NCBI GenBank assembly: GCA_914767715.1
Contig: OU612073.1
Location: forward strand, 25,172,001 to 25,236,000
Origin: Membranipora membranacea
Lineage: Eukaryota > Bryozoa > Gymnolaemata > Cheilostomatida > Membraniporidae
Direction: 5' to 3'
Length of the DNA: 64,000 bases
Shown: positions 11,887 to 26,000 of the stretch, piece by piece
Position numbering within the stretch: position 1 is the first letter of the stretch
Layout of the letters: every line of letters begins with the position of its first letter
Position numbers and translations under genes: made by a program
The notes under the pieces: generated by a model
Database searches by the model: none
The model's input: the letters and a program-made list of their open reading frames with translations, nothing else
Told to the model about the DNA's origin: nothing

Positions 11887-14800
11887 CTAGTTATCATCGT
11901 ATGTAGAACTCACAGCTTGTGTGTTGAATCGGGATAAATGAGGAGTAGCGTGGTTAGTTTTCCGAACCATCTTGATATTCTTAGCCATGGCCATCTTTGA
12001 GTTGAAGCTTCCCTTTCTGCGATTAAACAGAGCCTCATTCAGACAGTTATAGGCGACTCCTTGGGGGTTCCTCTCTACCTCCCCTGCTTTGTAACCTGTC
12101 AACGATATCTCATCATACAAGTATCTGTACAGAACAATGATATCACATCACATCATACCTCTGTTCAGATCAATGATAAGTAATAATACCATTACAGACT
12201 GTGGGATTATGGTCTTATAAACGGGGTAAATTTAGCCATCATAAACCTCTAAAACATGGGGGCTGTACTACGGCTCCAATAAACATATAAAAACGATATC
12301 TTCAATTATATCTAGTGCACCGCACCACCAGTTAGTTTTCTTAAAGGTTAGGGTAACTGTCTCGATAAATTTTGTGACTGCTTTATGAGTTGATAAAAAC
12401 GACCACTCATTACATTACTTTAGATTGTGATTTAGATTTAGATTTGATGATATGCTGTTTATATACCTACCAAACAATCAGAGCAAACACAGTGCCTAAA
12501 CTATACATACCTGTAATCTGTACTAAGGCTGCGTCTACATTCAGGGGAGGTAATCCGGCCTGCATAATCCTGTCATGTAATTTCTTCATTTCTTTATTCT
12601 GTTCTCTGTGAGCTATTCTGTGATTTCTCTCTGCGTCTATCTGTTCTGTTACACTCTCTATCAGCTTTCTATACAGTAAACAAGGTCAAGGTTAAGGTAT
12701 ACAATAAACAAGGTCAAGGTCAAACAGGGTTGAACATGGTTCGACTCAGTTAAGAGACACTCAACCACTGTTATTAATGTCTGTCTGAATGTATAGAGTA
12801 GATTCTCATGCCACAGCCATTTGGTTTTTGTTGAGGAACAGTGTAAATCAACAAAAGCATTATTGTCTGGATGTTTGGTTAAGTCTGTGGTGCCCTGACT
12901 TCAAATGGTCGCAAGAGCCTAAGATTCAGGCTAAGATTCAGGCTAAGATTCAGGCTACTACTTTAGCCCAAAGCAGTACCTTTGTTATGTTTTAGGTTAC
13001 GCATAATTTGGAGTTGCTCTCTCATACTTATGGTGAAACTCACTTGTAGTTGACCATGCCTTTAGTTTCATTAAATCCCTGACCGTTTATAAACTGCATA
13101 AGCTCATCTCTTTCCCAGGACCGGATATCTATCCCCTTCGCCTGAAAATTTACAAGCAGAGTTATAGACATGACTTTTTCAAAGGAAAAATGGTTGTAGA
13201 TACAGAGCCAACAAAAAATACCCGACACATTAGAACCAATCACAAATGACAAATTGGTAGTAATGCTATTTTTGATGAATCTACTGGTGGGATGTTATTT
13301 CTTATCTAACAAATTTGCAACTTCATTTTTCTTACTTGATCGTTCTTGATAATAATGAAATAATCGAAATATCGGAGTAGAAGTGCCTGTTATATATATT
13401 CTGACACTGAGATTTTGTTACATGTTAACATAGGTGTACATACAGATCTGACTTATATATATTTAGTGTTTAGTAAGCACATAAGACTAACTAACATTGA
13501 GCCTGATGATGAAGTCATCCTCAGAGATAAGGAAAGTTCCCTCTTTATCGAAGCTCCTCAGTAGCTCTAGTGGTCTCATCTCTTTCTCGTACATGTAGTT
13601 TATTATCTTCTGCATCGGGTGAATCTTACGCTCTGATCATAGTAAACATAATTATACAAAAATATAATTACATAATTTTATTTACGGATATGAAATCTGA
13701 ATAAATTTGAGAGAGGGGGGGAGTCTGACAGACCAATTCATCAATTTGAAGTGGCCTTATCTGGATTGACATAAGCTTGCAGGCTAAGAGGATAGGTGAT
13801 AGTTCAGTTGGACTTGCGTTAAAATGCACAGCAGTCCAAGACGGGGTGTGCTCCGACCTGCCTACAAACAGAGCAAATCGGCACATACAATACCTTATAT
13901 CCATACTATAGTAAGTGGCGTATGATAAGACCTCCTGATTTTACCCAGCAGTTTTATAAATAACGCACCTGATCGTTCTCCGAGTACGTCGTGATGAGGT
14001 ACAATCTCTCCGTGTACGACTCTCATATTACGACCATCTCTCTGTATCCTCTTAGCTTCATATATAAACTCCTTCACCACAGGTACATCCTATCGTAGAG
14101 TAACATTAGATATGTGTAACCTAATAAGACTATCACTATACAGTATGTGTGTATCAAATTCCTCTCCGGGTTCTGACTGAGACCACAATGGGAAGACAAA
14201 TCACAATAAAAGTACCGGATTAGGTAAGATGAATCCTCCCCTGATTGGACGCTCATATCCACAGTCTTGATTTGATCAAACATGGCCGTCGTTTCACCTC
14301 CAGCAGGTAAAGTAATCACTCAGGTAATTATCTGCTGTCTACCATACTGACTCTCGTGATCTGACTGAGCATGTAGATCACTGATAAACTAGGCTATCAT
14401 TACCACAAAGCAGGTGTCGTAAGGCTAAGTATGCATCATGCGTGACCTGAATTTACGCATGTGCAAGAACAATGAGTTTAGTTTGGGTTCTGATTGCAAC
14501 TTTGGATAAGGGGAGATGGGACATCCCCTGCATAAACTGTCAGTCAAAATCAGCTAATAATGACAAGAGAGGATAACTATTAATAACAAATCCGCACGCT
14601 TTGGGGAATATGTCACCAGAGAAGGTAGCCAATCAGATGGCTTCGGAATTCCGAGACTCAATTTTGCAGAGATCAGCTCATGCCCAGAGCTGAGCATGCG
14701 CAGAATGGCTGTCTACACACGGTGTGTCTTCTATATGTGAATCGGTTAGATCACTTGGTGAATACATTATCCTCTACATGAAACCGATCATAACTACCAC

Positions 14801-17800
14801 TAGGCTAGTGTAGATATTGTACTACCACTAGGCTAGTGTAGATATTGTACTACCACTAGGCTAGTGTAGACATTGTACTACCACTAGGCTAGTGTAGACC
14901 ACTAGTGTACTACCACTAGGCTAGTGTAGATATTGTACTACCACTAGGCTAGTGTAGACCACTAGTGTACTACCACTAGGCTAGTGTAGATATTGTACTA
15001 CCACTAGGCTAGTGTAGATATTGTACTACCACTAGGCTAGTGTAGACATTGTACTACCACTAGGCTAGTGTAGATATTGTACTACCACTAGGCTAGTGTA
15101 GATATTGTACTACCACTAGGCTAGTGTAGATATTGTACTACCACTAGGCTAGTGTAGACATTGTACTACCACTAGGCTAGTGTAGATATTGTACTACCAC
15201 TAGGCTAGTGTAGACATTGTACTACCACTAGGCTAGTGTAGACATTGTACTACCACTAGGCTAGTGTAGACCACTAGTGTACTACCACTAGGCTAGTGTA
15301 GATATTGTACTACCACTAGGCTAGTGTAGACCACTAGTGTACTACCACTAGGCTAGTGTAGATATTGTACTACCACTAGGCTAGTGTAGATATTGTACTA
15401 CCACTAGGCTAGTGTAGATATTGTACTACCACTAGGCTAGTGTAGACCACTAGTGTACTACCACTAGGCTAGTGTAGACCACTAGTGTACTACCACTAGG
15501 CTAGTGTAGATATTGTACTACCACTAGGCTAGTGTAGATATTGTGCTACCACTAGGCTAGTGTAGATATTGTACTACCACTAGGCTAGGCTAATAGGCTA
15601 CTAGGCCAGTGTAGATATGTGTGAAGACATTACTTACAGTCACATCGAGTAATGTAAGACCAGAATTCTCATTACGTGACACAGCGTCGATAATATCTAG
15701 ACATCCCGTGGTGGTCAGAGGGTTGTTCCCCATCTATAATATAGTAGTAGAAAAACTAAATCAGCCGATATACACAATATACTTGTTGAAAGACATTTAA
15801 ACAACTGCCAGTTAAGGAAAGGATCAAATCGGTCACCTCTTCTACAGAGCAGCCCCTACCCAGGCAAACTGAGATCTCATTCATTAAGCAAGAATCGTCA
15901 CATACTTGACTACCACAATGCAACTCAATACTTGTGCGATTCTTACCTTGAGAATTTCGAGGTAACAGTTTTTCTCTAACATCTCAGCGAGAAATAAGGC
16001 TCCCTCCCAGTTGATCCTGTTATGACTGATGTCGATCTCAACAAGATGCTTGTTGATCATGAGCGCGTCTCTGACTGCGAGCGCCCCTTCGTAATACAGA
16101 CCATTCCATGCCATGTTTAGCTTCTTTAGACTATAGTTCATCTATATAAAACATGAAGAGACAGTGAGTCTGATAGCTTATAAAAAGATTTGAGGGACTT
16201 TCTTGTTTTGAAAAAAGAGAGAAAGTCGAAAGTCCTACTTTTCTCCAGTGGATACAGGCATCAGGCTGAGCATTAATTTGCTCTTTTCTCAAATCGACTA
16301 AACAAAATCAGCCATGTTTGATTCACTTTGATTCAGATCAGCAAACTGAGAGAGACATCAAAGCTACCTCTACAGTAACTATCAGATCAAAGGAAACAAC
16401 TAATATAATGGTCATGTTAAACTCTCATCAATTTGATGTACGCGGTGATATTCTTGAGGAAAGTCACTAAATTCTTGTCTGCACATAAACATGCCAATTT
16501 GCGTTGCTGCGGTTAGCGTGGCTCACCTTGAGGGCCTTACATATGGTGACAGCTCCTTTCCTCCTTATACTGTTCCAGCTTAGATCTAACTCTTCTAGTG
16601 TATCGTTAGCAGCGATAGCCTTACCCATGTATGTAGCACCGTCCTCACTTATGTTATTATGGCTCAGATTTAGCCTTACTATATAATCATTAGCCTGTAA
16701 TAATAAGAAAAATCAGAGCTGTCATGTGTGATAGGAGGCAGAATGACTAGAGCTTTGATTATCAAAGGTATTTCTGAGCTTTAACCATCTTTAAGTCTGG
16801 ACTATTGTGCATTTAAAAAAATTAATGGGAAATAAAATAAAATTGGAAATTTTATCATGGGAGTTGTTTATCCCTGTTATAAAATGGCATAACTTCAAAA
16901 TTATTCCTTGTACTCTTTAGCTAACAGATAGATGAACAGAAATTTATATATATATATATAATGTCATAGAATAGTACCTCAATACCGGCCGCTAAGTACT
17001 TAGCGTCCTCATCTGTAAATCTGTTATCTACAATAGAATGTAGAACGAGTGACTGAGCTGAGTAGACCTCGTATAATTATGATAAGGTCATGTTTTTCAT
17101 AGAATATTATCAATGCTCAGTTGAGAAGTAACATCTGGAACGTCGTTCATGGAATAGTTTAGGAAGCCGCTTTTGAAGCCGACAATAATATCTTTGAAAG
17201 TACATTGAGAGTTAACTAACTGCATGGGAAAGTATTTAAATCTAATTTGTAAAATTTTAGGATGAAGTGATTAAATTAAGATTTGTAGTGGCCAACGGCC
17301 AATCAGATTGCTCTGTCGCTGCTATCATCACTCACTCACTTGATATATCTACATCTGTCAGTATTCTGTTGTTTCTGAACATCTTTGCGATAAAAGCTGA
17401 AATTCCGATAGCACCGAATCCATTACTGGATAAATTCTACAAAGAAAAAAGTTATTATTAGGTCATAGGGAAAAGTTAAAAATGACCCCTGTCCCATCCT
17501 GATAATCGTTTCACAACAACTGCATAACTAGACATAGAAAGAAAACAACTACAAAACCTCACAAGATTATAGCAGCAGGGAGGGTAGTATATCCCACCCT
17601 CCCTGTTTACAAGATCTGAGAATAATCACAACATCAAGTGATGACAACTCACAAGATTAGTGACAAAGTTGTTTGCCATGAGGACAGTAGATATTTCTCT
17701 GCCACCTTCGAATCCGAGGTGATTGTTGCTCAAGTCGAGGTGAGTCAACCGGGTGTTTGCCTATAACAAAGAGATGTCCACAATTGACCAGGGAATCCAT

Positions 17801-19099
17801 AGCAAGCAGTTACATTATCCGTGGAGCTTATCACATACTCGCAGCAACAGAATTGTGTAAATTTGAGGAAGAAGTTATTTTCAATCAAACAAAAAACTTG
17901 TAAGAAAAATTGGAAAAATATCATTTTGTATTAATCTGTTAATCCAAATTCGCGTTAAAAGATTTTCTCATGAACAAAATTGTACTCAGAACACAACGCC
18001 ATAAAATTCAAAGTATAAACTCACTTTTATTTTTCAATAAAATTCATTGATTCATTGATTAAACCGATTCAATATGATTTTCAGAGGGAGTGGGGGAAGG
18101 GCTGTTGGACATAGTTAGCGGTAACTCAATGATCCTAACTTATTCATTCAGAGGTTTCTGTACCAAAAAAGGCTCATAACCCGTCATGTCAAAATAGATC
18201 AGGACTTTGTTGGAAGTCGTTCCCTCTAGTGGTGACAAACGCATAGGAAAACGGCAGCTTCTAAAGCATAACATGATAATAACAATCATATCTTCTCACC
18301 AGCAGGGTACACATTAGCCCGGTGAGGTTAGTAGCTCCCATCTGTCTGCCTGGTATCTTAACCTCACTTTGAGCTAAGTTAGACATTATAGTATTCTGTG
18401 GAGGTGAGGCTATCTGATCACAGATACGCTTGTATATCTTTTTTCCTATCCCGCTGTCTCTTTTTGTCTTTTCAGCTGTTGCAATTAAGAGAAAAACTAT
18501 GGGATATTAAATATACTCGAAAATAACCAACAATAACTTAGCCTTGTTAATGGAAATAATAAATCGGGACGGATTTGCTTTATTCTTGTTCATCTCAGCT
18601 ACAAGCATCGAGGGTTGGGCGTCTTTCCACCCACCCTGCAATTTGAGATGCCCTGGAGTGATGTTCCTGGCTATGTTTCTACAGATAGATATGATGAGAA
18701 GGAAGCTCAATGATTTATCTTATGATTCTCATATCCAGACTAACATGTGACCATGTGGCCTGATGTGACCCTCCCTGATGTGACCTGAAGTGACTCACCC
18801 TCTAGTTTCTCTTTCTCCCTTGTCTCCACCTCATCCTCGAGCTCAGTATCATACTCATCACTGTCCGGCTCCCACTCCCTCCTCACCTGTGGAGGGGGTG
18901 TGGAGCAAGGCTCAGGGGGCGGGGCCTTCATACGAGCCCGCTGATTTAACAGACGGTGTATGACATAAGGCTTCATCATCCTGTCCTCCTTTAAGTGACA
19001 AGTAGTGCTGCTATTAAACAGAAAGGAGTGAGATTTAAATCTTTTCAGGTTAGATGTGACGGAGTGTGTATACTCCCCAGATTCGCTGCCGCTGCCCAT
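11887..19099 (-). CDS. RI-type LRR protein with C-terminal EF-hand-like region (LRRC74-like), 13 exons, about 648 aa
   Basis: Exons in order are 19099-18799, 18475-18300, 17760-17653, 17436-17340, 17027-16978, 16694-16527, 16141-15947, 15733-15638, 14089-13969, 13632-13496, 13141-13044, 12668-12507 and 12124-11887. Phases agree at every junction. The last donor is uncertain: ACAG/GTATGT at 12511 looks better, but only the overlapping AT/GTATAG at 12507 keeps the long final frame. Residues 1-110 are acidic and disordered (SDEYDTELEDE). About 150-400 are ribonuclease-inhibitor-type LRRs, mostly one per exon (LTHLDLSNNHLG, LEELDLSWNSI, LVEIDISHNRI). Then come a degenerate EF-hand loop (FDKEGTFLISEDDF), a second helical pair (WERDELMQFINGQGFNETKG), and a basic tail. 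The protein has no signal peptide, so it is cytoplasmic. The plan resembles LRRC74 proteins, which are often tied to cilia or testis; that link is inference. The start may be extended by an unseen upstream exon. Confidence 0.8.
14796..15590. repeat. 28/32-bp tandem satellite, about 27 copies
   Basis: Unit TACTACCACTAGGCTAGTGT plus either AGATATTG (28 bp) or AGACCACTAGTG (32 bp). Each unit contains an internal near-palindrome CACTAGGCTAGTG. The array sits inside the intron 14090-15637 of the LRR/EF-hand gene, about 50 bp from its donor, and does not touch the splice site. The two unit lengths are interspersed, suggesting repeated unequal exchange. Confidence 0.92.
17576..17605. repeat. hairpin of the CAGGGAGGGTGG family (copy 3)
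   Basis: CAGGGAGGGT at 17576-17585 and its exact complement ACCCTCCCTG at 17596-17605 around AGTATATCCC. It lies in an intron of the LRR/EF-hand gene. Confidence 0.7.
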
Positions 19100-20808
19100 C
19101 ACTGATAATATCTCCTCATGATCCGAGACCGACTCAGTCAACAATGTGTTTAATATTGAGCTTCATATTTCAGAAAGCTGAGAATAAATCCTCTCTATAT
19201 CGCATAATGAAAACTCAAACAGAGTAGCAATAACAGTGCAGTTCACTGTGTATTGTGTCAGCAGTAGATGATGGAGCTCACTTTTGTATGGTTCATATTC
19301 CATTAATAAAATTAATATTTTTAGAGTCAAACTGCACTCTAAAGATAATGTTACCTCCCAGTGTGCTATTTACCTGATATCCTGATTGGGCCTTTAGCTG
19401 AGAATAGATATAAGTAGTTATTTATTCCTTCACCCTGGGGCTGTTTGTGTGTAGTATTATTTGTGTCAATGCTGTGTTATCGCACCGAGTACAAATATTC
19501 GCAGGGCTTTTACTCACAAGGCATTGAACAGCAGAGAAAATATTTCTTAACCAAAACAAAACTTATGCAAACATGATATTAGAAACACTTACCGAGACGA
19601 TGCTGCCTTTTTTTTTTCCAAAATTATCAACCAGCTAGCTGAACAACACAGAAGCAGCAATTTTGAAACAAAACTGTGTAAGTTACATGACTAATATACA
19701 CAGAGCACAGATCTATCCCGCCTGTGGGATGTGAGAGTATGGTTACTTGTCTATTCAAAATATTGCTAATAAACAATAGATAAATACAAAAAGACAGTTA
19801 GTATTGACTGATGTGTACATTATTCACCCTAGCATCAATAAATGGGGATGACTTTATATAACTCAACCGTCCCCCTCATTAATCTCACATTTGATTTAAC
19901 AGAATCTTACATCATGCTTTACAAAGTAGCCATATGAGGACTTTTGCATTAAGTTATTTGAGCGTTAAAGGAGCTAGGAAATAGGGCTATTTTATATCCT
20001 TGATGATCAGCGCAGGAAGGGGGGGGGGACTATTCTGGGGAGAACCCTAGAGAGTTTCTACTTGTCAGGTTATTGATTTAGCTTGGCTATAATTACTGAT
20101 ATTTATGCCTTTTGTTTTAAGTGTGAGTATAACAAAATATGAAAGTCCTTCAACAAAAGGCTGAAGTCTTAATTAAGCTTCTATCCATCACTATGTGCAG
20201 TTATATCGATTATCATATGTGAATAAATCAATATTCATCTACACTCAAAATATGAAGATGACTCTTGATGACTGTTGCAAAGTGTCTTCAATGGCTATCT
20301 AAACCCCTGCGCCTGTTATAATAAATAAAAAAATAATAGAAAATTTATGATAATGATACTTATTAATGAAAAAGCTGGGACAGAATTTAGATCATGGCTA
20401 TATAGTTAACGTCTAAAAGTGGTTATTCTTGAAATGACATCAACCCACTAAGCCCTCATAAGAAGATCAAATTTCATAATATGTAAACAAAATAAGCAGC
20501 TCATGGATATATGTCTCAAGGTGAAGGCTGATTCAGCATGAGGCATTGTTTTCTAATAGAAAGTAATTCCCACAGATTTTAGCGCTTCAATTATTTACTG
20601 TAACTCACATCATTGTATGTCTTTGTTCTCTTTAGATTTACTAACAGTTAGCATTGAGGCCTCTTAATTAGGACTCACCCACCAACCGGTCTATATAATA
20701 GAATAAATGCTCTGAATCCAAATGGAAGGAAGTAAGTGTTACCAAGACGGGTTGGCACCAACCCCTCCTAAGACTAGATCCGAGGGCGAGAACTTAGCCT
20801 ATCTACAC
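19100..20808. other. intergenic region
   Basis: Between the first called exon of the LRR/EF-hand gene and the stop of the Tctex1 gene. A G-run near 20018-20027 is the only distinctive motif. Expected to hold a promoter and a 3' UTR; no further exon is supported. Confidence 0.5.
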
Positions 20809-23800
20809 CTAATCCATATAAATCATATAGAGTGAGGCCACAATAAATACACTGGGTGAAGATTGATACGACGTCGCGCTCCCATCTAGTTCTGTATTCC
20901 AAAGACATCTACTGACACTTTTAAATCCTTGTCCCATATTCTGTCCGATCTCCACTGTGGCTATGATACGATACCTGAAATCAGGATAAAAATAAGAGAT
21001 AAAATACTCACCAATATCACTGTCTGATTAGCTACAGGCAGATATTGAGTCACATGAATATTAAACTGTATAGTAATTTAGTTCAGTAGTTTAAGTGTAT
21101 ATAGTGAAATCCATACAATATGGAGTTGCCCCCTCAGTGCGAATGGAAAAACAACTATTATGGTGTGTCTGATATTTATGCACATATACACTTATCAGTA
21201 ATGATATATATGCATAACGCATTATACGAGCTATATATTCTCCCCCTAGATGAATTATTGAGAGCACATGCAACTGATAGTGAAAAAAAAAACGGATTTT
21301 CCCTCTACACACAAAATGGTCGTGATATTAGGAATGAATATGCTAATTGCAATAGCACTTTGAATAGTCTTATCTAAGAGGCCCCTTTTTTTCTCTGAGA
21401 TAAGGCTAGTTTTGAGTGGTGCATCCTATCAATTGGATAACATAACATGATAAGACCACCCATATAACCAACTAAGCACTCAGACCAAGAACCTAGTCTA
21501 AGTACAAAGACTAAGTACCTAGACTATGTACTCAGACTAAGTACCGAGTCTTACTACCTAGACTGGACAGCCGTTACCTTTTAGAGAAGCCGAGTTCTCT
21601 AGCCAGACTTTTTATATTCTGTGAGATATTTCTCACAGATTGAGGAGCAGTCGCACGGTTATAGGACCCTCTATTTATAAAATCCACCAACATCGAGTCC
21701 AATAATATCTGCAGTCTACCCCATCTACAAACACAGTTCAGATATTCGGTCAACACAAAGTTTAGTAATACATTGTCATAAATTGCGAATTCTCAAAAAA
21801 GAAATTAATACCTCCGTCAACTATTACGTATTAGGAGAATATCCCATACCCTTGAGCAGTGAAGTAATCGCAGGAGGAAATATTGCATTACTTCGCTGAA
21901 ACTTATAGGTAGAAAGATTTAATCAACCGCATTATTAATGTAAACCCCCCTTAGCTGGTGAAAATTGTGCTTGCAAGAATTAGGTAACCCCTCCCCTCGA
22001 ACTAGCTAAACTAAACCCGGCAGACACAAACTCCTCTAGGGTAACAGACTTTTTGGTGAATGTAACTTTTACCAATAATTCAGCTTCAAAAGATTAATGT
22101 ACCTGTAACGCAGGCTTTCAGTCGTTTAAAATTTCTTTGACGCAAAGCTCTGGCTATCCATTTAATTCTAAACCTCTTAAACATTGACTTTTGTTTTGCA
22201 ATCAATAGCTAAGAGCCGATCTCAGGTATCATAGGAGCAGCTGTGGGTCACAAACTCATAGGGTATAGTACATAATGAGTCAGCGTTTATGGTGACAAAT
22301 AAAACATTTACTTTATGTGTTGCCTATATTATCCAGAATTCACAAGGATTGTAATTCAGTTCACGGTAAATTTTAATTTTATCACTCACCTGACTACATG
22401 TTTAGTTAGAGGTTCTAGCCTGTATGAAGGTAACTCTGCGGGCTGTGGTGCCTGTCCCCCCACATTACTAGAGCTACCTACACTAGGAGCCATAGATGTT
22501 CTCCTACTGGTCCTCAGTTTATTACCAAACATTGAGGCGTACGCTCCGAGAAACATGGCGTCGCTCGGCCTGTGTGCCACTCGATTAGCTGCTAGTGTCT
22601 ACAACAGAAAGGTGAATAAGGATTAGAACCTGAGGCGCTTCTGTGTGGAGGGTATAAACTAGTGATCTCACAACGAGGGCATCTCAGAAAGGACATATTG
22701 GTTGATAAGTATCCTAAAGCTAATTATTGTATCACGTAGTCAGAGATTCATTACACAGTGATCCTAACTATAGGCCCATGGCAGACTTGTACTTCAAAAT
22801 GAGGACTGATTGACATAATCTGTGCTGGTTACTCTTTAATTCACAATATAGAATAGATTTGATTAAATTTAATGGCTTTTTCTCAATATATATCAAATGC
22901 ATTAAATTGAGATAAGAAATAAATTGAACCTTCAAGGACAGTCTATCAATCACAGAACTATGCTGGCTGCCGATGTGACCATAATACTTTATAAGTGAAA
23001 TCAGCAAACAACAGACTTGAGGCTTACAAGAAAGGCCTGCTATATTGATAGATAATATCAGAGGTGATACATGGTATTTTTCTCAGGTGTTTTGTAACCT
23101 GGGAAAGCCATAATCAGGATGAAGGATCGGGCCGCCTGCCAGAAGGGAGAAACCATCTCAGGATTATCTGAATTGATTGAATGTCTTTCCTGATAGATCA
23201 AAATAACAACCAAGTACCACCACTTTGTACTGCAATAGGAGGGTAAACATCATAAACTGTTTCGAGAGTTTGCTGATTGAATCCTGTATTGATAATGGGA
23301 AATGATTTGAGATGATAATTATTTATGTCAATATTTTAACAACTCATTGACACGAGACTTTGTTGGAAGGAAAAGTGACAGTGACTATAGTATTAATGTC
23401 AGCCTGTGAATCAAGCTTTGAATATCATGTTAGAAGATAAGTTCAATTACTTTGGAACAGGCCAGTATTTGCTCAGTGAAAATTGATAGGGCAAGCCAGA
23501 GAGTAAGTCAGAGTAACATTCTGGGGATATCCAGGGTGATACAGTCAACATTAAAAAGCTATAGTAGTGCCTCCCTATAGTTGGTATCATATTGAAGGCA
23601 TCAAGCAAACTAAGACCGACCACTGCACTGTTATGTGGCAATCTTGTAAATAGCCTGAGGATACAGTTGGAGATTTGTCCTCTCTTTATCGCTCTATATT
23701 TCTACCAATTTTCTTCTGAAGCTACTATAGCTGCTAGAGCGTGAGCGTGATAGATTTGTGATTGAATACCTTGGCGAAGGCGTTTGAGAGTTTCCTGGCA

Positions 23801-24516
23801 GCGTTAGAAGGTGCCACCACAGCGGTATTGTTGACATCTATCGGAGGGAAGAGAGAGGTCTTTCTGCTGCACATCTTACCGTCTCCGCCTCCTTTATTAG
23901 ATCCTGCAGACTTAAGGCCTTTCATTGTCGGGGATTTTCTGTTACCGCTACAGTATTAAAATTTACACATCATAATAATGAATATATTTATGAATGATAC
24001 ACATTTGTTCAAAAGGATATTGTACATAAATCTTATGTGGCTGCCTTCCGGGACAGAGTAAGATGAGTGATGAATATCACCTTATGTATTAGGTGTACGG
24101 GTATACCGGGTTATTAGGGCCATCATTCTTCGCTGAAAGTTGTTACACCAATTCTAGCAGATTCAAGTTTTATTTTTATGTAAAACAAATATCCTCTATT
24201 CTCAGCGATTCAATTCGTCGTGTATACCAGGACAACTAAGAGCGGATGGAGCATACAGGAAACAGTGACAGTGAAAAAGTATCAACATGTGATAAATTTA
24301 ATTGATTTCAAGCCTGCGTGGTTTCATGCAGGCTTGAAATAGTGATGTGAAACACCAAACTGGGTCTCTTATGAGTATTCACTACGTATATTAATTAATT
24401 CTTTAAGGTTATAATTCTTATGTGGCACATTACCTGGTGAATACCTCATCATCATCCTGACTTATAGTAACACTGACAGCTACAGCGGCCGCTGCTGTTA
24501 CACTAGACTGAGTCAT
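20809..24516 (-). CDS. Tctex1-domain dynein light chain family protein, 5 exons, 260 aa
   Basis: Exons are 24516-24434, 23947-23770, 22598-22390, 21724-21578 and 20974-20809. Phases agree throughout and the sum is 783 nt including TAG. The N-terminal 145 residues are low complexity (Ala/Ser/Gly/Lys-rich, with SRRTSMAPSVGSSSN). The Tctex1 fold follows: SYRLEPL lead-in, helix ILLDSMLVDFI, helix NISQNIKSLARELG, strand YRIIATVEIGQNMGQGF, then SRCLWNTELDGSATSY and the closing strand VFIVASLYMIYMD. These match the landmarks of DYNLT4/DYNLT5 (formerly TCTEX1D4/TCTEX1D1), which bind dynein intermediate chains and are mostly axonemal. The long N-terminal extension is typical of that branch and not of cytoplasmic DYNLT1/3. 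Which paralogue it is cannot be settled by eye. Confidence 0.88.
24306..24339. repeat. 12-bp-arm perfect hairpin
   Basis: TTTCAAGCCTGC and its exact complement GCAGGCTTGAAA around a 10-nt loop, in the first intron of the Tctex1 gene. Confidence 0.75.
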
Positions 24517-25611
24517 CTTCTCCTGTGAGCTGATATAACATTTATATCTGTGTGCCTCTATGTGCTGCCTAACAGATACTATCAACTGTCAGATATGGGT
24601 GAAGACTTTCTGTAATCCTTGTGAGTGCACTGAGCGGGTTTGAGTTCCATGTACGCTGTGACAAGTCAAGTCCTTGGGTGCATTAGTGTTGAATGACAAT
24701 CTCACTACTCCTTCATAGCTGAAAAAGTTTAGAGAATTAGCAAATTTATGTAGACAACCAAATTTTTAACTTCATCGATTCCGACTGACATTTAAAATGG
24801 AGAAATATGTGTTTGATTTATCTTAGTTGTCAGCTAGTTTGTTTAATTAATCTTCTTAAGTTTAAATATTAAGCTGAGGAAAGGTATCTTCTTTCAAACA
24901 AATGCAAATATTTTGGCAGCAGCAAAACCATGTCAAACCTCTTTACTATGCCACTTGTGCAATCAAAAGCAAACCATCCAAGGGAGATAACTCCATACAA
25001 CGTCGCAATGACTTACCTATTGTGTGTTAATTTTTTACTTGTCAGAATAGCAAGAGGACGTCGTAGTGTGATGCAAATACCTCCGAATAGCTGATATAAA
25101 GTAGCACAAGCTGGTAGCTGACTGGTCTTGCCCCTCAAAATGTTGTCTCAAAACATGTTTACAAGAAAACTTACAAGGATATTACTCTCTTTAACTCTTT
25201 CCAATCAAATTCTTAACAAAACACATCACCAACCAAGAAAATTGGATCAAAATTAATTAAACTCCTTACACAATGCAATTATGTAGAATTAAATATTGTC
25301 ATTTACTACATACAATTGAGGATTAAATTTGTACAACAGTTTGTCAACAGGTATAGTAATTTGCCTTTCGACTTTAACATCCAATACTGTGTATCCATTT
25401 TCTGAGAGCAAACAGCGAAGGTGTATAGACATAAACATTATGTCATAACTCCTTACAATACACAACCTGGTAAATATTATTTCAAAATCTAAATATATGC
25501 TGCCGAATACAAACGATGTAGTTGTCTGTCCCTGTAACAAAAGGAGGCAACTCAAAACAAAGAATCTAGACTGCTGGTTATTGTGAACGGACTTAGCAAT
25601 TACTATGTAAG

Positions 25612-25640
25612 CAGGGAGGGTGGTACATCCACCCTTCCTG
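25612..25640. repeat. hairpin of the CAGGGAGGGTGG family (copy 4)
   Basis: CAGGGAGGGTGG, then TACAT, then CCACCCTTCCTG: one mismatch between arms. Intergenic. Confidence 0.65.
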
Positions 25641-26000
25641 AGGTAATTATGAATATTAGATCTGACAGCTGAGGCTTGAATTAATTCATGGATCCTTGGC
25701 TGATTTTCTAGTAAATTGAGGGACCCCCCTTCAAGTTCATAGTCAGCCCAGGAAAGTTGAGTTAAGATTAGCGTATATAGTTTAGCTAGCTTGGGATGAC
25801 TAAATAATGTTAGCTATCACTTAGTTTTGGCTAGCTGAGGTTGAAGTCTATATAAAAAAACGTGAGTAAATGTTAGCTAGCTACAAAATGCAAACTTTTC
25901 CCCACTCATTTCTCTAGTCTAGGGTACACAAACTCATCATCAAATATACTTAGCAAACATAATTCAGGCTTGATGGCTGTAAAATTATGCTTGTGCTTGG

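Noticed and set aside
14796-15590. CRISPR-like array
   Set aside because: No unique spacers; whole units repeat and the locus is a eukaryotic intron.
25289-25530. Possible terminal exon on the minus strand
   Set aside because: There is an acceptor-like TTACAG and a stop, but no upstream exon with matching phase could be found.
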